DNA of 64,000 nucleotides from Tupaia tana (GCA_026018925.1 JAKSZU010000003.1:187372139-187436138), one strand, 5' to 3'. Shown: positions 1 through 10,365, counted from the first letter of the stretch. A program made the numbers and translations. Notes: generated by a model not told the origin, from the letters alone.

Positions 1-20
1 TACATTATAATTAACATTTT

Positions 21-262
21 GAAGCCAGCTCTGTGATGCAAGGGTAATGTGCTACTTGCAAGAGGCTGAATCCCATGTTGACTGTGGTTCAAATCCACGG
101 CCCTGTTAGCCTGAAACACTCTGGGCAACTGTGCCAGTGCCCAAGATCCAAAGGGCTGGAGGATTGACCATATGCTGGTAGAGGGTGCTCCTTTCTCTTT
201 CTCTCATTCTTTCATGCACATGCATTTACTCTATCATGAATAAAAAAGGAAGAAAAAAGATG
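21..262 (+). repeat. tRNA-derived SINE, old subfamily
   Basis: Starts GAAGCCAGCTCTGTGATGCA, with B box-like GGTTCAAATCC, the CCCAAGATCC body motif, a CT-rich stretch and an A-rich tail. Direct repeat AACATTTT at 13-20 and 263-270. Confidence 0.75.
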
Positions 263-269
263 AACATTT

Positions 270-767
270 TTTCACATTGTGATAACTAAGCTATGAATGA
301 TTAATGCAACTAATTTAAAATATATTTAAAGTATATCCAAAGATATGCTGGGAATTTCAATGTAAATAATCCATTTGTGGCAAATTAGAGAAGAAAATGT
401 CTGACTGCTTTACTTTCTTTGGGTCTTTATCACGACTCAAATATCACTTTCCTAGTAAAGTTTTCTCTAGTCACTTATTCAGAATTTCCAGTCTCCCTTT
501 CTTGGTTTATCTTTTCTTCGTAGCATTCATTACTGTGTGATACATTTTAAAATTTACTATCCTGTTTTTATCTGTCTCCCCAATTGAATGTACATTTTGT
601 GAAGGTAAGAATTTTTATGTTTTTGTCCTGTATACATAGAAATGTGGATGTCACATAGTATTTGTTGAATTAATCAATTAATTAAATCATCAGAGATATT
701 CAATAATTATTATATTAACAACAAAAAGGAAGAGTATTTCTAGTTTTTCTTTAAAATACATGAAAAT
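270..767. other. AT-rich stretch, nothing recognised
   Basis: No open frame, exon signal or repeat that I can name; possibly old L1/LTR-derived (CTTTTCTTCGTAGCATTCAT). Confidence 0.4.
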
Positions 768-1022
768 GGGCTAGCTCTGTGGCATAAAGGTAATGAGCTG
801 CTCAAGAGAAACCAGATCTCACTTGGCAACCATGGTTCAAAGTCCCAGTCCAGTCACTCCGAAACATGCTGGGTAAGTGCCCAAGATCGGTGGACTAGAG
901 GACTGGAGGAAAAGGATCACAGTGTGACCAGATGCTGCAGAAGGTCCTCATTTCTTTCTCTCTCTCTCACTTCATGTGCATGCACTTTATTGTGAATTTA
1001 CAAAAAAAAAAAAAAAAAAAAA
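768..1022 (+). repeat. tRNA-derived SINE, old subfamily
   Basis: GGGCTAGCTCTGTGGCATAA head, the CCCAAGATCGG body motif, CATGTGCATGCACTTTATTG, then a 21-base A tail. The next SINE inserted at the end of that tail. Confidence 0.8.
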
Positions 1023-1318
1023 GGGAACCAGCAGTTAGCGTAATGGCTATGTCGCTGGACTCCTACATAGTCGACCGTGGTTCACGTCCCAGACCCGGTG
1101 GCTTAAAGCTCACGCTGGGCGCGTGTGCGTGCGCACCCAAGATCCCAAGAGGAGAATGGAGGAGAAGGGATTGCGGCGTGACCATCCCCCCTGGGGGGTG
1201 ATTTCTCGCTTTCTGTCTCTATGTCTCTCTCTGTCTGTCTGGCGAGCGCATGCGCCCTATAGCAAAAACCTCTCAAAGAAAAAAAAAAAAAAGAAAGAAA
1301 GAAAGAAAGAAAGAAAAC
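1023..1318 (+). repeat. tRNA-derived SINE, young long subfamily
   Basis: GGGAACCAGCAGTTAGCGTA head, B box GGTTCACGTCC, a body with GAGGAGAATGGAGGAGAAGG and TCCCCCCTGGGGGGTGA, then a (GAAA)n tail. CpG-rich, close to consensus. Confidence 0.93.
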
Positions 1319-1437
1319 AAATATGTGAAAATATTTTTGTCTCTAAATATTTCCAAATATATGTATGTGAGTTATGATAGAATGAACTTTTTTAGATAAG
1401 TAACTAGTAGGATGTCAAAAAATAAATACAGTCACTC

Positions 1438-1707
1438 CTGGGAACCAGCAGTTAGCATAATGGCTATGTCGCTGGACTCCCACGTAGTCGACCACGGTTT
1501 GCGTCCCAGACCCGGTGGCTTAAAAAACTCATGCCGGGCACGTGTGCGTGCGTGCCCAAGATCCCGAGAGGAGAATGGAGGAGAAAGGGATTACGGCGTG
1601 ACCATCCCCCCGGGGGGTGATTTCTCGCTTTCTGTCTCTAATATCTCTGTCTGTCTGGAGAGCGCATGCGCCCTATAGCAAAAATCTCTCCAAAAAAAAA
1701 GATAAAT
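1438..1707 (+). repeat. tRNA-derived SINE, young long subfamily
   Basis: Full-length copy flanked by an exact 18-bp duplication AAATAAATACAGTCACTC (1420-1437, 1708-1725). Inserted nine bases into the TIR transposon at 1717. Confidence 0.95.
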
Positions 1708-1716
1708 AAATAAATA

Positions 1717-2199
1717 CAGTCACTCTTCATTTAACAGCCTACCTGTATAATGACCACTCTCAGACTTAGGACCAGGAAATTTCCTTTCTAAGTCTATGTG
1801 AGTCTTGGGAATCTCCTTTCTTAATATTTGTCTCATTCCCACGGTCCTTTATATTCACTCCATGAAGCATTCAAAATCACCCAAAACTACATATTTAACT
1901 TATACACTTGTACTTTATTGTATGCCCATAGTTGTATTCAGAATAAATAAAAAAGCATTATGCCAGATTTATATCATTGTGGTATGGTGTGTCTTGTCAC
2001 TTCCTGGTGCTTATCTCATGTATGCTTTGCTTTGTATGGATTGAATTACATTATTCTAGTGTGGTGTCATGTGATTTCTATTGAAAAATATATACCCTGT
2101 AGTGCCGCAACACACCAAAATGTATCACCTTTAAGCTTATCCATTCACTTAACAACCTGGTCTTTGGAATGAAACTTGGTGTTAAGTGAAGAGTGCCTG
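1717..2199. mobile_element. Non-autonomous TA-flanked TIR DNA transposon
   Basis: Terminal inverted repeats: the left end is CAGTCACTCTTCATTTAACA and the right end, reverse-complemented, is CAGGCACTCTTCACTTAACA (2 mismatches in 20). Both ends abut TA (1715-1716 and 2200-2201). A 483-bp body without transposase reading frames fits a deletion derivative of the Tc1-mariner/pogo (Tigger-like) group; the family assignment is inference. A SINE inserted nine bases into the left end, so its first nine bases are also present at 1429-1437. Confidence 0.75.
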
Positions 2200-2250
2200 T
2201 AATAATATAAATAATCTGGAAGAATGAGAAAATTAGAAATTACTTTGAAG

Positions 2251-2432
2251 AGCTGGCAGGTATCATGGTGGTTAAAGGCACTAAACTCCCATATGGCTGA
2301 CGGTGGTTCAAGTCCAGGACCTGGTGGTTTGGTTTCTCACTTTCCCTCTCTTTCTCTGTCCCTCTCTGATCAAACTGGAAAATAATAATAATAATACATA
2401 AAGTTAAATAAAATAATTATTTAAAAAAATAG
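2251..2432 (+). repeat. tRNA-derived SINE, short subfamily
   Basis: Head AGCTGGCAGGTATCATGGTG, GTTCAAGTCCAGGACCTGGT, then directly TTTCTCACTTTCCCTCTCTT and an AATAAT-type tail. It lacks the 100-bp body of the long form. Confidence 0.88.
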
Positions 2433-2518
2433 TCAAGCTAAGAATAAAATCACTTTGAGATAGTTTGATAGACAATTGTTATTTATTTGTAATTATAAAC
2501 CCAGGTCAAAAAAGACTG

Positions 2519-2755
2519 AACAGGTTCAGCTGCAGTGGTACACAGATGGTGTCACTGTTTGGGAGGCTGTAGGCCACAGAGGAGGCCAGGTTTGGCTCCT
2601 GTGCTGACCTGAATAGATTGGGCTCCTGATCCTGTCTAGTTAGGAGGCTGGGACAGGAGGATTGTGAGGCCAAGAGATCATGACAAGGGTGCCTATTTCT
2701 ATTTACCTCTCTTTCTCTTCCTCTTTTTCATAAAAGGGGGGAAAGAACATACAGA
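2519..2755 (+). repeat. Unclassified SINE-like repeat
   Basis: GCAGTGGTACACAGATGG, GGAGGCTGGGACAGGAGGAT and a CT-rich end with CATAAAAG look SINE-like, partly 7SL-like. I cannot assign a family. Confidence 0.35.
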
Positions 2756-2829
2756 GGACACCTACAAGAGAATTCGAGAGAGCTGAGAAAACTCTAGAAT
2801 ATACAAATTTAAGGAAAATATATTTTGTG

Positions 2830-3180
2830 CTAGACAATTAAGTAACTTGAAAAAATTACGTTAGATTCACACTTGATACCATACGTTAAAATAAATTCTA
2901 TGTTGATTAAAGAATTAGATACTTCTGAAACCATAAAGCCAGGAGAAAATATATAATGATATATCTAATCTCAGACTTTTTGAGATAGTAGCAATGGCAA
3001 AAAATTTCAAAGGAAAAGAATCTTAGATCTGATTATAAAATAACATCTAAAATTTTTTGCATACCAGAAATCAAACTATAAACAAAGTTAAAGGCAAATG
3101 CAAATTAGGAAAAGTATACATCAGATAAAGGTTAATGCCCTTATCTATAAAATTATCTTAATCTATGGGGAAACATCACC
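2830..3180 (+). repeat. L1 ORF2 3'-end fragment (left part)
   Basis: Resembles the 3' part of L1 ORF2: pairs such as GAAACCATAAAGCCAGGAGA and the CAAACTATAAACAAAGTTAA region are recognisable, heavily mutated. It continues at 4177-4296 beyond the FABP5 insertion. Old fossil, not coding. Confidence 0.65.
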
Positions 3181-3198
3181 AGAAAAGTAAAACAGATC
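3181..3198. repeat. Left target-site duplication of the FABP5 retrocopy
   Basis: AGAAAAGTAAAACAGATC is repeated exactly at 4159-4176 after the A-rich tail. The two copies bracket the FABP5 retropseudogene. Confidence 0.93.
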
Positions 3199-4157
3199 GG
3201 CACTTCAAGCTCCTTACCCAGGTCTCCGCCCTGTTCGTTGCACTCGCCCACCTGCTGGCACCCTCCATGGCCAATGTTCAGCAGCTGGAAGGAAGATGGC
3301 ACCTGGTAGACAGCAAAGGCTTTTATGAATACCTGAAGGAACTAGGTGTGGGAATAGCTCTGCGAAAAATGGGTGCAATGGCCAAACCAGATTGTATCAT
3401 TACTTGTGATGGGAATAACCTCACTGTAAAAATTGAGAGCACTTTAAAAACAACAATTTTGGGACCAACAGTTGGCGTAATGAGTATGTTGCTGGACTTC
3501 CATGTAGTCAACCGTGTTTCAAGTCCCAGTCCTGGGGGCTTAAACTCATGCTGGACGTGTGTGTGTGCGTGCCCAAGATCCTGAGAGGAGAATGGAGAAG
3601 GGATTCCGGTGTGGCCATCCCCCCTGGGGGTGATTTCTTGTTTTCTGTCTTTCTGGTGAGTGCACGTGCCCTATAGCAAAAACCTCTAAAAATAAAAATT
3701 AAAAACAAAACAAAACAAAGAAACCCCACAGTTTTCTTGTACCCTGGGAGAAATATTTGAAGAAACTGCAGCTGATGGCAGAAAAACTCAGATTGTCTGT
3801 GACTTTAAGGATAGTGTGTTGGTTCAACATCAAGAATGGGATGGGAAAGAACACAATAACAAGAAAATTACAAGATGGAAAATTAGTGGTAGACTGTATC
3901 ATAAATAATGTCACCTGAACTCGAGTCTATGAAAAAGTAGAATAAAAATTCCATCATTACTTCAGACAGGAATTAGTTGCGAGAATGAACAAGCTTAGTT
4001 CAATGAGCAAATCTCCATACTACTTTTTTTTTTCATTACTGTGTTCAATTACCTTTATTGCAAACATTTTACATGCACCTATTTCCAAGTGTTGATTTAA
4101 TTAGGGTCACCCCTTTGGTTAGTAAATAAATGTGTTTGTGCTAAAAAAAAAGAAAGA
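3199..4157 (+). pseudogene. FABP5P: FABP5 processed pseudogene, split by a SINE
   Basis: Intronless copy of epidermal fatty-acid-binding protein mRNA. 5' UTR-like sequence leads to an ATG at 3267 and MANVQQLEGRWHLVDSKGFY. The copy continues to LTVKIESTLKTT, is broken by a SINE at 3461-3719, and resumes with FSCTL-like to EKVE codons ending at 3942. A TGT codon has become TGA near 3915, and small indels occur after the SINE. The FABP5 3' UTR with AATAAATG and an A-rich tail ends near 4157. An 18-bp target-site duplication (AGAAAAGTAAAACAGATC) flanks it at 3181-3198 and 4159-4176, so it was retroposed by L1 machinery, here into an older L1. It is dead as a protein gene. Confidence 0.93.
3461..3719 (+). 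repeat. Long SINE inserted in the FABP5 pseudogene
   Basis: GGGACCAACAGTTGGCGTAA head and ATCCCCCCTGGGGGTGATTT body; an AAAACAAAACAAAAC tail. It separates codons for STLKTT from those for FSCTL-like sequence, so it is younger than the retrocopy. Confidence 0.93.
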
Positions 4158-4176
4158 AAGAAAAGTAAAACAGATC

Positions 4177-4296
4177 AAAGCCATGAATGGGCAATTTGTG
4201 AAACAAGAAATTCAAATATCTACTAGAGATGAAAAATTTTTGCTCTCACATTTAAGTGTGAAACACTAAAAGAATGATTAAAAGCTCTCTGTATAT
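4177..4296 (+). repeat. L1 ORF2 3'-end fragment (right part)
   Basis: Continuation of the L1 fragment interrupted by the FABP5 retrocopy (CCATGAATGGGCAATTTGTG resembles a conserved ORF2 stretch). It is interrupted again by a SINE at 4297. Confidence 0.6.
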
Positions 4297-4497
4297 GGGA
4301 CCAGCAGGTGGCGTGGTGGTTAAGGCGCTGGACACTCCCACATGGCCGACCAGGGTTCAAGTCCTGAATCTGGTGGCTTGCTTTCTCACTTCCTCTCTCT
4401 CTCACTCTCACCCTCTGTCTCTCTCTGGTCAAAATTAAAATAAAAAAAATAATGAATGAATGAATAAGTAAAATAAATAATTATTAAAAAAAAAAAA
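4297..4497 (+). repeat. tRNA-derived SINE, short subfamily
   Basis: GGACCAGCAGGTGGCGTGGT head; A tail. Duplication AAAAGCTCTCTGTAT flanks it (4280-4294 and 4498-4512). Confidence 0.93.
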
Positions 4498-4519
4498 AAA
4501 AGCTCTCTGTATGAGAGTG

Positions 4520-4985
4520 GTTAAGTAATAACCCCCAAAATTATACCCATGTCCTGTTCCCTGGAATACAAGAATGTTACCATATATGGCAGAAATTTTA
4601 TAGATTCAATGATGGATTTTTGAGATGGTGACATTATCCTGGATTTTCAGAGTGAGCTCTAAATGCAATCACAAGTATCCTTATAAGGGGACAGCACAAA
4701 GGAGGAGGAGGTAGTGTAAATACTGAGGAGGCAGAGATCAGAGTGATAAAGATTGATACAGCCACAAGCTAAGAAATGCTGGCGGCCCCCAGAGGCTGGA
4801 AGGCAAGAAATAGATTCTCCTCCTAGAGCCTCTGGAGGGAGCATGACCCTGCTGATACCTTGATTTTAGCTCTGAAACGGATTTCAAACTTCAGCCTCCA
4901 GAACTATGACAGAATATATTCCTGTTGCTTTATGCCGCTAAATTTATAGTTAATTTGGTATAGCAACCACAGGAAACAAACACAG
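4520..4985 (+). mobile_element. MaLR/MLT1-type LTR remnant
   Basis: Has the wording typical of MLT1-like solo LTRs: a TTTTGAGATGGTGACATTAT block, CACAAGTATCCTTATAAGGG, then a CAGCCTCCAGAACTATGA polyadenylation region and a final GGTATAGCAACCACAGGAAA. No internal retroviral sequence is attached. The subfamily is not determined. Confidence 0.6.
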
Positions 4986-6113
4986 GTGGGGATTATCTCC
5001 AGGTGGGTTTCACAGGGAATGGATGGGATGAAGACCTGGTTTTTCCTTTGGTAGGCCATAATTATTTGTATCTGTAGCTCTTTTCTCTAGGACACATCAG
5101 TTGCTTCAGAATGACTCATCAGCCTCCTACCTGGGATATAAGCCAATGTTCTGGGAGCTGAGTAGGGGAAGGAGCCTTGGGTGCTATGAAGTTCATTCAA
5201 TTCTTGTTTTCAGTTAAGGCCCCTCAGGAACCTTGAGTTCCTGGGTTTCCTGAATCCAGATATCTGGCGCAGTCTCTGCAGAAACTAATCCCCCTGTTTC
5301 CTATATAGGGGTTGGAGAGGGAGTTGTCTGACAGCTGGGGATGAGGTAGGCTTAAACTTGGGATGAAAACATTCAACCAAACCTCCTGCTTTCAATCTTA
5401 CTCCTGCCTTCACCTCACAGGTGCCATTCCTCCAAACTGCTTCACATCTTCCAAAAATATGCCATTATCTCTTGTTGGCTGCTGTCTTTTCCCTTGGTTC
5501 TTTGTGTATGTGTGTATATATAGGTATGTATGTGTGAGGAGGGAAATAGTGATACCTTTTTTTTTTTATTTGATGAGGAAGGCACAGAGATAAATGCATG
5601 TGCTTAGTTGACTTTGGCAGCAAGCAGTGAAGATATCAGTTTTTCCTCCCACTGGGTGAAAACGGTATTTCATTTGAAATATATGTCTTAAATGAGTTAA
5701 CTACTTGTTAACTATTAGTAAAGAGCAACTAAATTAAAAATAATTTTCTTTGACTTCAGGTAGGCATCCTACAGTACAAGCAGCCTGTCATGTAAAATAG
5801 TACAAAGTAGTTAATTCTGATGATTTTTGTTGGTGTGCTCATTGCTTCTATGGATAAGATTTTTGGAGATCTTTACCATTTGCACTGATATCACCTCACA
5901 CATTTCATTTTATAAATAAAAGTGATTCACTGATTTGGAACATCCTGTCTTTAAAAAAGTGAAAAGTGAAAAGAATACTTTCATGGGAAGTGTTCTAAGG
6001 CAAAGAAATAGCCCAGGTTGTGATTTGTGTGCAAAAAATGTATTCTCAGAGCACTCTGGTGGGTTTGCTTTAGATCACAGAACTATCAAGGACTCTTGAG
6101 AAACTTTGTAGAT
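4986..6113. other. Non-coding stretch, nothing recognised
   Basis: Unique-looking sequence without exon signals in frame with STPG4; a T run at 5557-5567. Presumed STPG4 intron or flank. Confidence 0.4.
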
Positions 6114-6144
6114 AATTGACCCTAATGTATTAGGGTCAATTTTG

Positions 6145-6290
6145 ATAATGATCATCTTGACTACCATCCATTGAGTGTTTTCTGGTGTGATGCACAGTGC
6201 TCAGTGACTAACATGACTATCTCTCTTAATCCTCATATACTGACTGTCTGCACTCTACGGTAGAGGCTGAAAGACTGGAGAACATAAAAG
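6145..6290 (-). repeat. MIR fragment
   Basis: CCATTGAGTGTTTTCTGGTG and CTCTTAATCCTCATATACTG keep antisense MIR order; strongly diverged. Confidence 0.5.
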
Positions 6291-6781
6291 CATTAAAAAT
6301 TGTAATGGACACTAGAGACACAGTGGAAAGAGAGTGTGAGAGGGGAATAGCATAGGAAAGGAAATTTGGGGGAAAATGGAGAGATAAGATACTTGTGGAT
6401 CACAGATAAGGCTTTTTATCTGTTGACAAGGATGTGTATAATAGTCTCAACTGGGCTGGACAGAGGTGTATATCATGCTGGGTAAAGTCTCTTCACAATC
6501 TAAATGATGTATAGCAATTTAATGTATGAATAATAATTTTAAAATTAATAAAAAATGACAAACCCACAGAAAAAGAAATAATAGCAGATAAGGTAGGAAA
6601 AAATTAAGAAAATATGTACAGTATAGCAAAATTCACAAGCGAAGAAACGGGGCACTATTAACAGGTAAAACAAAAAGCTGTACAAGAAAATAAATCATAT
6701 TATGGAACTGGACTCTGCAGGAAATAATATTCATTTAGTAAACATTGGTTAGTGATTTTAAATATTTTTTATACCAGATGG
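6291..6781. other. AT-rich stretch, nothing recognised
   Basis: A-rich, short stop-broken frames only. Confidence 0.4.
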
Positions 6782-7013
6782 CTCATGTGTGTGTCACATA
6801 CACATGTGCATGCAAAAGAGAGAGACAAAACACTCCCTGATTGAACATGGTCGCAAATCCCTCTTCCTCCATTTCTCCATCTTCTCAGGATTTGGAGCAT
6901 GCATACATACAGGCCTGGTGTGATTTTTCAGGGCCAAGACTTGAACCACAGTCAGCATGAAGGACCTGGCTTTTTATGCACAGCACTTAACCATTCTGCT
7001 ACTGGACTGGCCT
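6782..7013 (-). repeat. tRNA-derived SINE, old subfamily
   Basis: Antisense copy: B-box complement GACTTGAACCACAGTCAGCA and TCTCAGGATTTGGAGCATGC; ends with the head complement ACTGGACTGGCC. Confidence 0.8.
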
Positions 7014-7149
7014 TAAAATACTATTTTGAATAGATAAGGAGAGAGGATTGGTGAGTAGAACAAGAGAATCAGATTCTCATTTATTCTAGGAAGCAGTCAA
7101 TAGATAATTTTTAAAATACAAATTAAGAAATAACAATAGGAACATACTA

Positions 7150-7228
7150 TTAGGTTGTTGGAAAAATTATGACGTATTTTTCTATGTTTTCCATGGAAAA
7201 ATGCATCATGACTTTTCCTATGACTCAA
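7150..7228. mobile_element. Mariner-type MITE, copy 1
   Basis: 79-bp, nearly palindromic element flanked by TA at both ends. It starts TTAGGTTGTTGGAAAAATTA, and its right end reverse-complements to TTGAGTCATAGGAAAAGTCA. The TTAGGT ends and size resemble MADE1-like mariner MITEs, but the internal TIR sequence differs. A second copy lies at 63090-63160. Confidence 0.8.
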
Positions 7229-7270
7229 TACTATAGAAAAGACAATGACTGCTAGAAGGATAGCTTAGAG

Positions 7271-7520
7271 GGAACCAGCAGTTAGTGTAATGGCTATGTC
7301 GCTGGACTCCCACGTAGTCAACCGCGGTTCGCGTCCTGGACCCGGTGGCTTAAAACTCACGCCGGGCTTGTGTGCGTGCGTGCCCAAGATCCCGAGAGGA
7401 GAATGGAGGAGAAGGGATTGTGGCGTGGCCATCCCCCCTAGGGGGTGATTTCTCGCTTTCTGTCTCTCTGTCTCTCTCTGTCTGTCTAGCGAGCGCACGT
7501 GCCCTATAGCGAAAACCTCT

Positions 7521-7550
<30 letters not shown>
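7271..7550 (+). repeat. tRNA-derived SINE, young long subfamily
   Basis: Full-length with a 31-base A tail and an exact 17-bp duplication AGAAGGATAGCTTAGAG on both sides (7254-7270, 7551-7567). Confidence 0.96.
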
Positions 7551-7553
<3 letters not shown>

Positions 7554-7567
7554 AGGATAGCTTAGAG

Positions 7568-7932
7568 TTAAAAATAGTTGTTTTAGGCTTTCTCAAGAGA
7601 TGTGTAAGAGATGTTTCTAAGAGTGATAGTTGCCTGAATGGATCAGGATAGTGTTATTTCAGTGAAACATTATGTTCACCATTCTGTGCTGCATGTTACA
7701 AACTCAAAAAAAAAAAAAAAAGTCATCTTTGGGAATGAATGGGAAAGGGATGGGAGTAGAACATTTTATGTTTCATTATACGGCTTTTGCCACCAACTGT
7801 TTTAAAAACTATATTTTTATATCACCTTGATAAAATGTCCTAAAACTTAAGTGAAAATATAACAATATTTAAGTTATAGTGAAAATATAAAATATTTGTA
7901 AAATATGGAAAACTTTATTTTAAAAATTTCTT
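7568..7932. other. AT-rich stretch, nothing recognised
   Basis: Contains an A run at 7707-7721 and the tandem words GTGAAAATATAA at 7851 and 7879; no gene. Confidence 0.4.
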
Positions 7933-8220
7933 GGGTCAGCCAGTGGCATGGTGGTTAAGGTGGCTGGATCTCACATGGTTGACAACACAGCAGGACTCCC
8001 AGACTTGGCAATTTGACAAACATGCCAGGTGTGTGTACATGTGAGCTCAAAAATCTCCAAAGGTGAAATGAAGGAGAATGGATTGTGGGGTGACCATACC
8101 CCATGGGGTGTGGGAGGATGCTTTCTCACTTTCTCCCTCTCTGGCAAGTACATGCACCCTATAGCAAATTAAATAATAATAATAATGATAATAAGTAAAC
8201 AATAATAAATAAAAATAAAA
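7933..8220 (+). repeat. tRNA-derived SINE, intermediate form
   Basis: GGGTCAGCCAGTGGCATGGT head, body with ACATGCCAGGTGTGTGTACA, AATAAT-rich tail from 8170. Confidence 0.85.
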
Positions 8221-8340
8221 ATGACTTATTTCTCATATGCAACTAATAGTATTAATTTTCTCCCCTTTTTTTCTTTGTAATTTAAAAAATATCCTTTTTT
8301 ATACATAGCATCTTTCATTGTCATGTTATTAGAATTTTTT

Positions 8341-8572
8341 TTTTTTTTTTGGTTTTGCTATAGGATGCATGTGCTTGTCAGAGACAGAGGGAAAGTGAGA
8401 AATCATCCCTGGGGCGGGGGGTGGGGTGACCATGCTGCAATCCTGTCTCCATTCTCCTCTTGGAATTTTGGGCACACACACAGACATGCCTGGAGTGATT
8501 TTCAAGCTGCTAGGTCTGGGACTTGAACCGCAGTCAACTATGTGGGAGTCTAGCATCTTAACCACCATGTCC
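8341..8572 (-). repeat. tRNA-derived SINE, long subfamily
   Basis: Antisense: T tail, GGTTTTGCTATAGGATGCAT, ACTTGAACCGCAGTCAACTA; short direct repeat TTAGAATTTTTT / CTAGAAATTCTTTT. Confidence 0.88.
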
Positions 8573-8962
8573 TAGAAATTCTTTTAAACTTTATTTTTAT
8601 TGGATAAATAATGAAGTTATGGTATCATAATTTATTCAATCATATCCCTGTCAATAGTTAACCTTGTTTTTAAGTATTTTATGTACAGGAGTCTTCATTA
8701 TCCAAGAATAATTTGACCCACAAAAAGACTGTTTAGATGAACCCACTTTAGATGGAATCAAAATTTCAAAGTATTTAATAAAGTTTGATTTAGATATTAC
8801 CTTAAAAATTAAACTAAAACATATGAACATATTTTATCATTGCAACTGTACACTAATTCAGATTTAAAAAAAGAAATCCTGTTATTTTAGTGTTTTTTTT
8901 TTTTTTTCTGAGAATCTTTTATGATCACATAGGGACATCCTCTATTTCATGTTTGAGATTCT
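8573..8962. other. AT-rich stretch, possibly an old L1 3' end
   Basis: TTATTCAATCATATCCCTGT and GTTTTTAAGTATTTTATGTA are weakly L1-like; no gene. Confidence 0.35.
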
Positions 8963-9153
8963 TTTTTTTTAAAAAAATTTTATTTAATGTTATTTATCCA
9001 TTTATTTTAATTTGACCAGAGAGGGATAGAGTGAGAGAGAGAGAGAGAGAGAAAGAGAGAAAGTGAGAAAGCAAGCCGCCAGGTACAGAACTTGAACCAT
9101 GGTAGGCCATGTGGGAATTGAGTGCCCTTAACCACCACGTCACCTGTTGGCTC
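8963..9153 (-). repeat. tRNA-derived SINE, short subfamily
   Basis: Antisense copy with a (GA)n stretch and GTCACCTGTTGGCTC end. 17-bp duplication TTCATGTTTGAGATTCT at 8946-8962 and 9154-9170 (one mismatch). Confidence 0.92.
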
Positions 9154-9229
9154 TTCATGTTTGAAATTCTAATGAAATCACACAAGATAAGTTTTAAAAT
9201 GTAGATAAGTTTTAAAATGTATGTATTGA

Positions 9230-9325
9230 GGGGCTGGCAGGTGGTGTGGTGATTGAGGTGCTAGACTCTTACATGGCCAACCATGGTTTGCGTCCCAGGC
9301 CTAGGCAGTTAGCTATCACTCGGCA
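9230..9325 (+). repeat. SINE tRNA head only, 3'-truncated
   Basis: GGGGCTGGCAGGTGGTGTGG through AGGCCTAGGCAGTTAGC, then unrelated sequence. The flanking GATAAGTTTTAAAATGTA is itself tandemly doubled at 9186-9220. Confidence 0.75.
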
Positions 9326-9360
9326 TTACCCCAGCCCCTCACACCTTCGTACCTTCTTTT

Positions 9361-9626
9361 TTTTTTTTTTTTTTTGAGAGATTTTCGCTATAGGGCGCAT
9401 GCACTTGCCAGACAGACAGAGAGAGACATAGAGACAGAAAGCGAGAAATCACCCCCCGGGGGGATGGTCACGCCGCAATCCCTTCTCCTCCATTCTCCTC
9501 TCGGGATCTTGGGCACGCACGCACACACGCCTGGCGTGAGTTTTAAGCCACCGGGTCCGGGAAGCGAACCGCGGTTGACTACGTGGGAGTGCAGGGACAT
9601 AGCCATTACACTAACTGCTGGTTCCC
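9361..9626 (-). repeat. tRNA-derived SINE, young long subfamily
   Basis: Antisense, CpG-rich, close to consensus. Duplication CCTTCGTACCTTCTTTT (9344-9360) and CCTTCGTACATTCTTTT (9627-9643). Confidence 0.95.
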
Positions 9627-9799
9627 CCTTCGTACATTCTTTTATGGTGTTTTGTTTGGTTCTGCTTATGTCTCTTGCTGGACTATAAACTCTTCTGAGA
9701 TCAAAGGTATTGTATTCATTTGAGTAATATCTACAGTTTTTGTTGGTTAAGGTTGTCCTCAGGTAGAAATGCAGTTAAATATGACATTTTCTTTTCTAA

Positions 9800-9996
9800 A
9801 GTTTCTTTCAAGAATAAGAGAGAGAAAAGCACTCTGATGGAGTGTCATGCTTTGATCCTCCCCTCAGCCTTCCTAGGCAGCTGAGATCACAGGCAGACAC
9901 ATATACCTGGCATATACAAGTTGACCTGGGAACCAAACCCCTATCATTTATGTGGTTTTCAGCATTCAAAAGAGACATACTACCGCTAGGCCCCTA
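9800..9996 (-). repeat. Old SINE-like repeat
   Basis: AGAGAGAGAAAAGCACTCTG, then TGGGAACCAAACCCCTATCA and CTACCGCTAGGCCCC: antisense SINE-like order, highly diverged. Confidence 0.5.
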
Positions 9997-10007
9997 ACAG
10001 ACCTTTT

Positions 10008-10221
10008 TCAAAGGGAAGAGAGGGATTTTATCATCTCTTCAGGAGGGTTGAGATGTTAAGCATACCATACTACAATCCCTTTTCCTCCACTCTTCTTGGG
10101 ATTTTGGGCATGCATGCACATGCATCTGACATGTTTTTCAAGCAGCCAGGTCTGGAACTCAAACTGCACAGTGGGCCATTTGGAATCTAGCCACCTTAAC
10201 CACCACACACCTGGCTGGCCT
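10008..10221 (-). repeat. tRNA-derived SINE, old/intermediate
   Basis: CTTCTTGGGATTTTGGGCAT, CAAGCAGCCAGGTCTGGAAC and a CACACACCTGGCTGGCC head complement. Confidence 0.85.
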
Positions 10222-10365
10222 TCCTGTAGTTTCTTTTAGCATCAAGTTCTATGACTCTAGGAGGGTGACTGGTATGATGTGTTTGTCCCCTCCAAAATTC
10301 ATGTAGAAACTTTGCTGATGTAACAGTATTGTAAGGTGAGACCTTTAATCTTTCTCATGGGTAGT

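Noticed and set aside
1023..1110. Possible tRNA gene
   Set aside because: Has A- and B-box-like motifs but no cloverleaf or matching anticodon arm, and recurs as the SINE head throughout the window.
4520..4985. Endogenous retrovirus with coding regions
   Set aside because: Only solo LTR remnants of MLT1 type are seen here and at 10.3 and 28.4 kb; no gag, pol or env.
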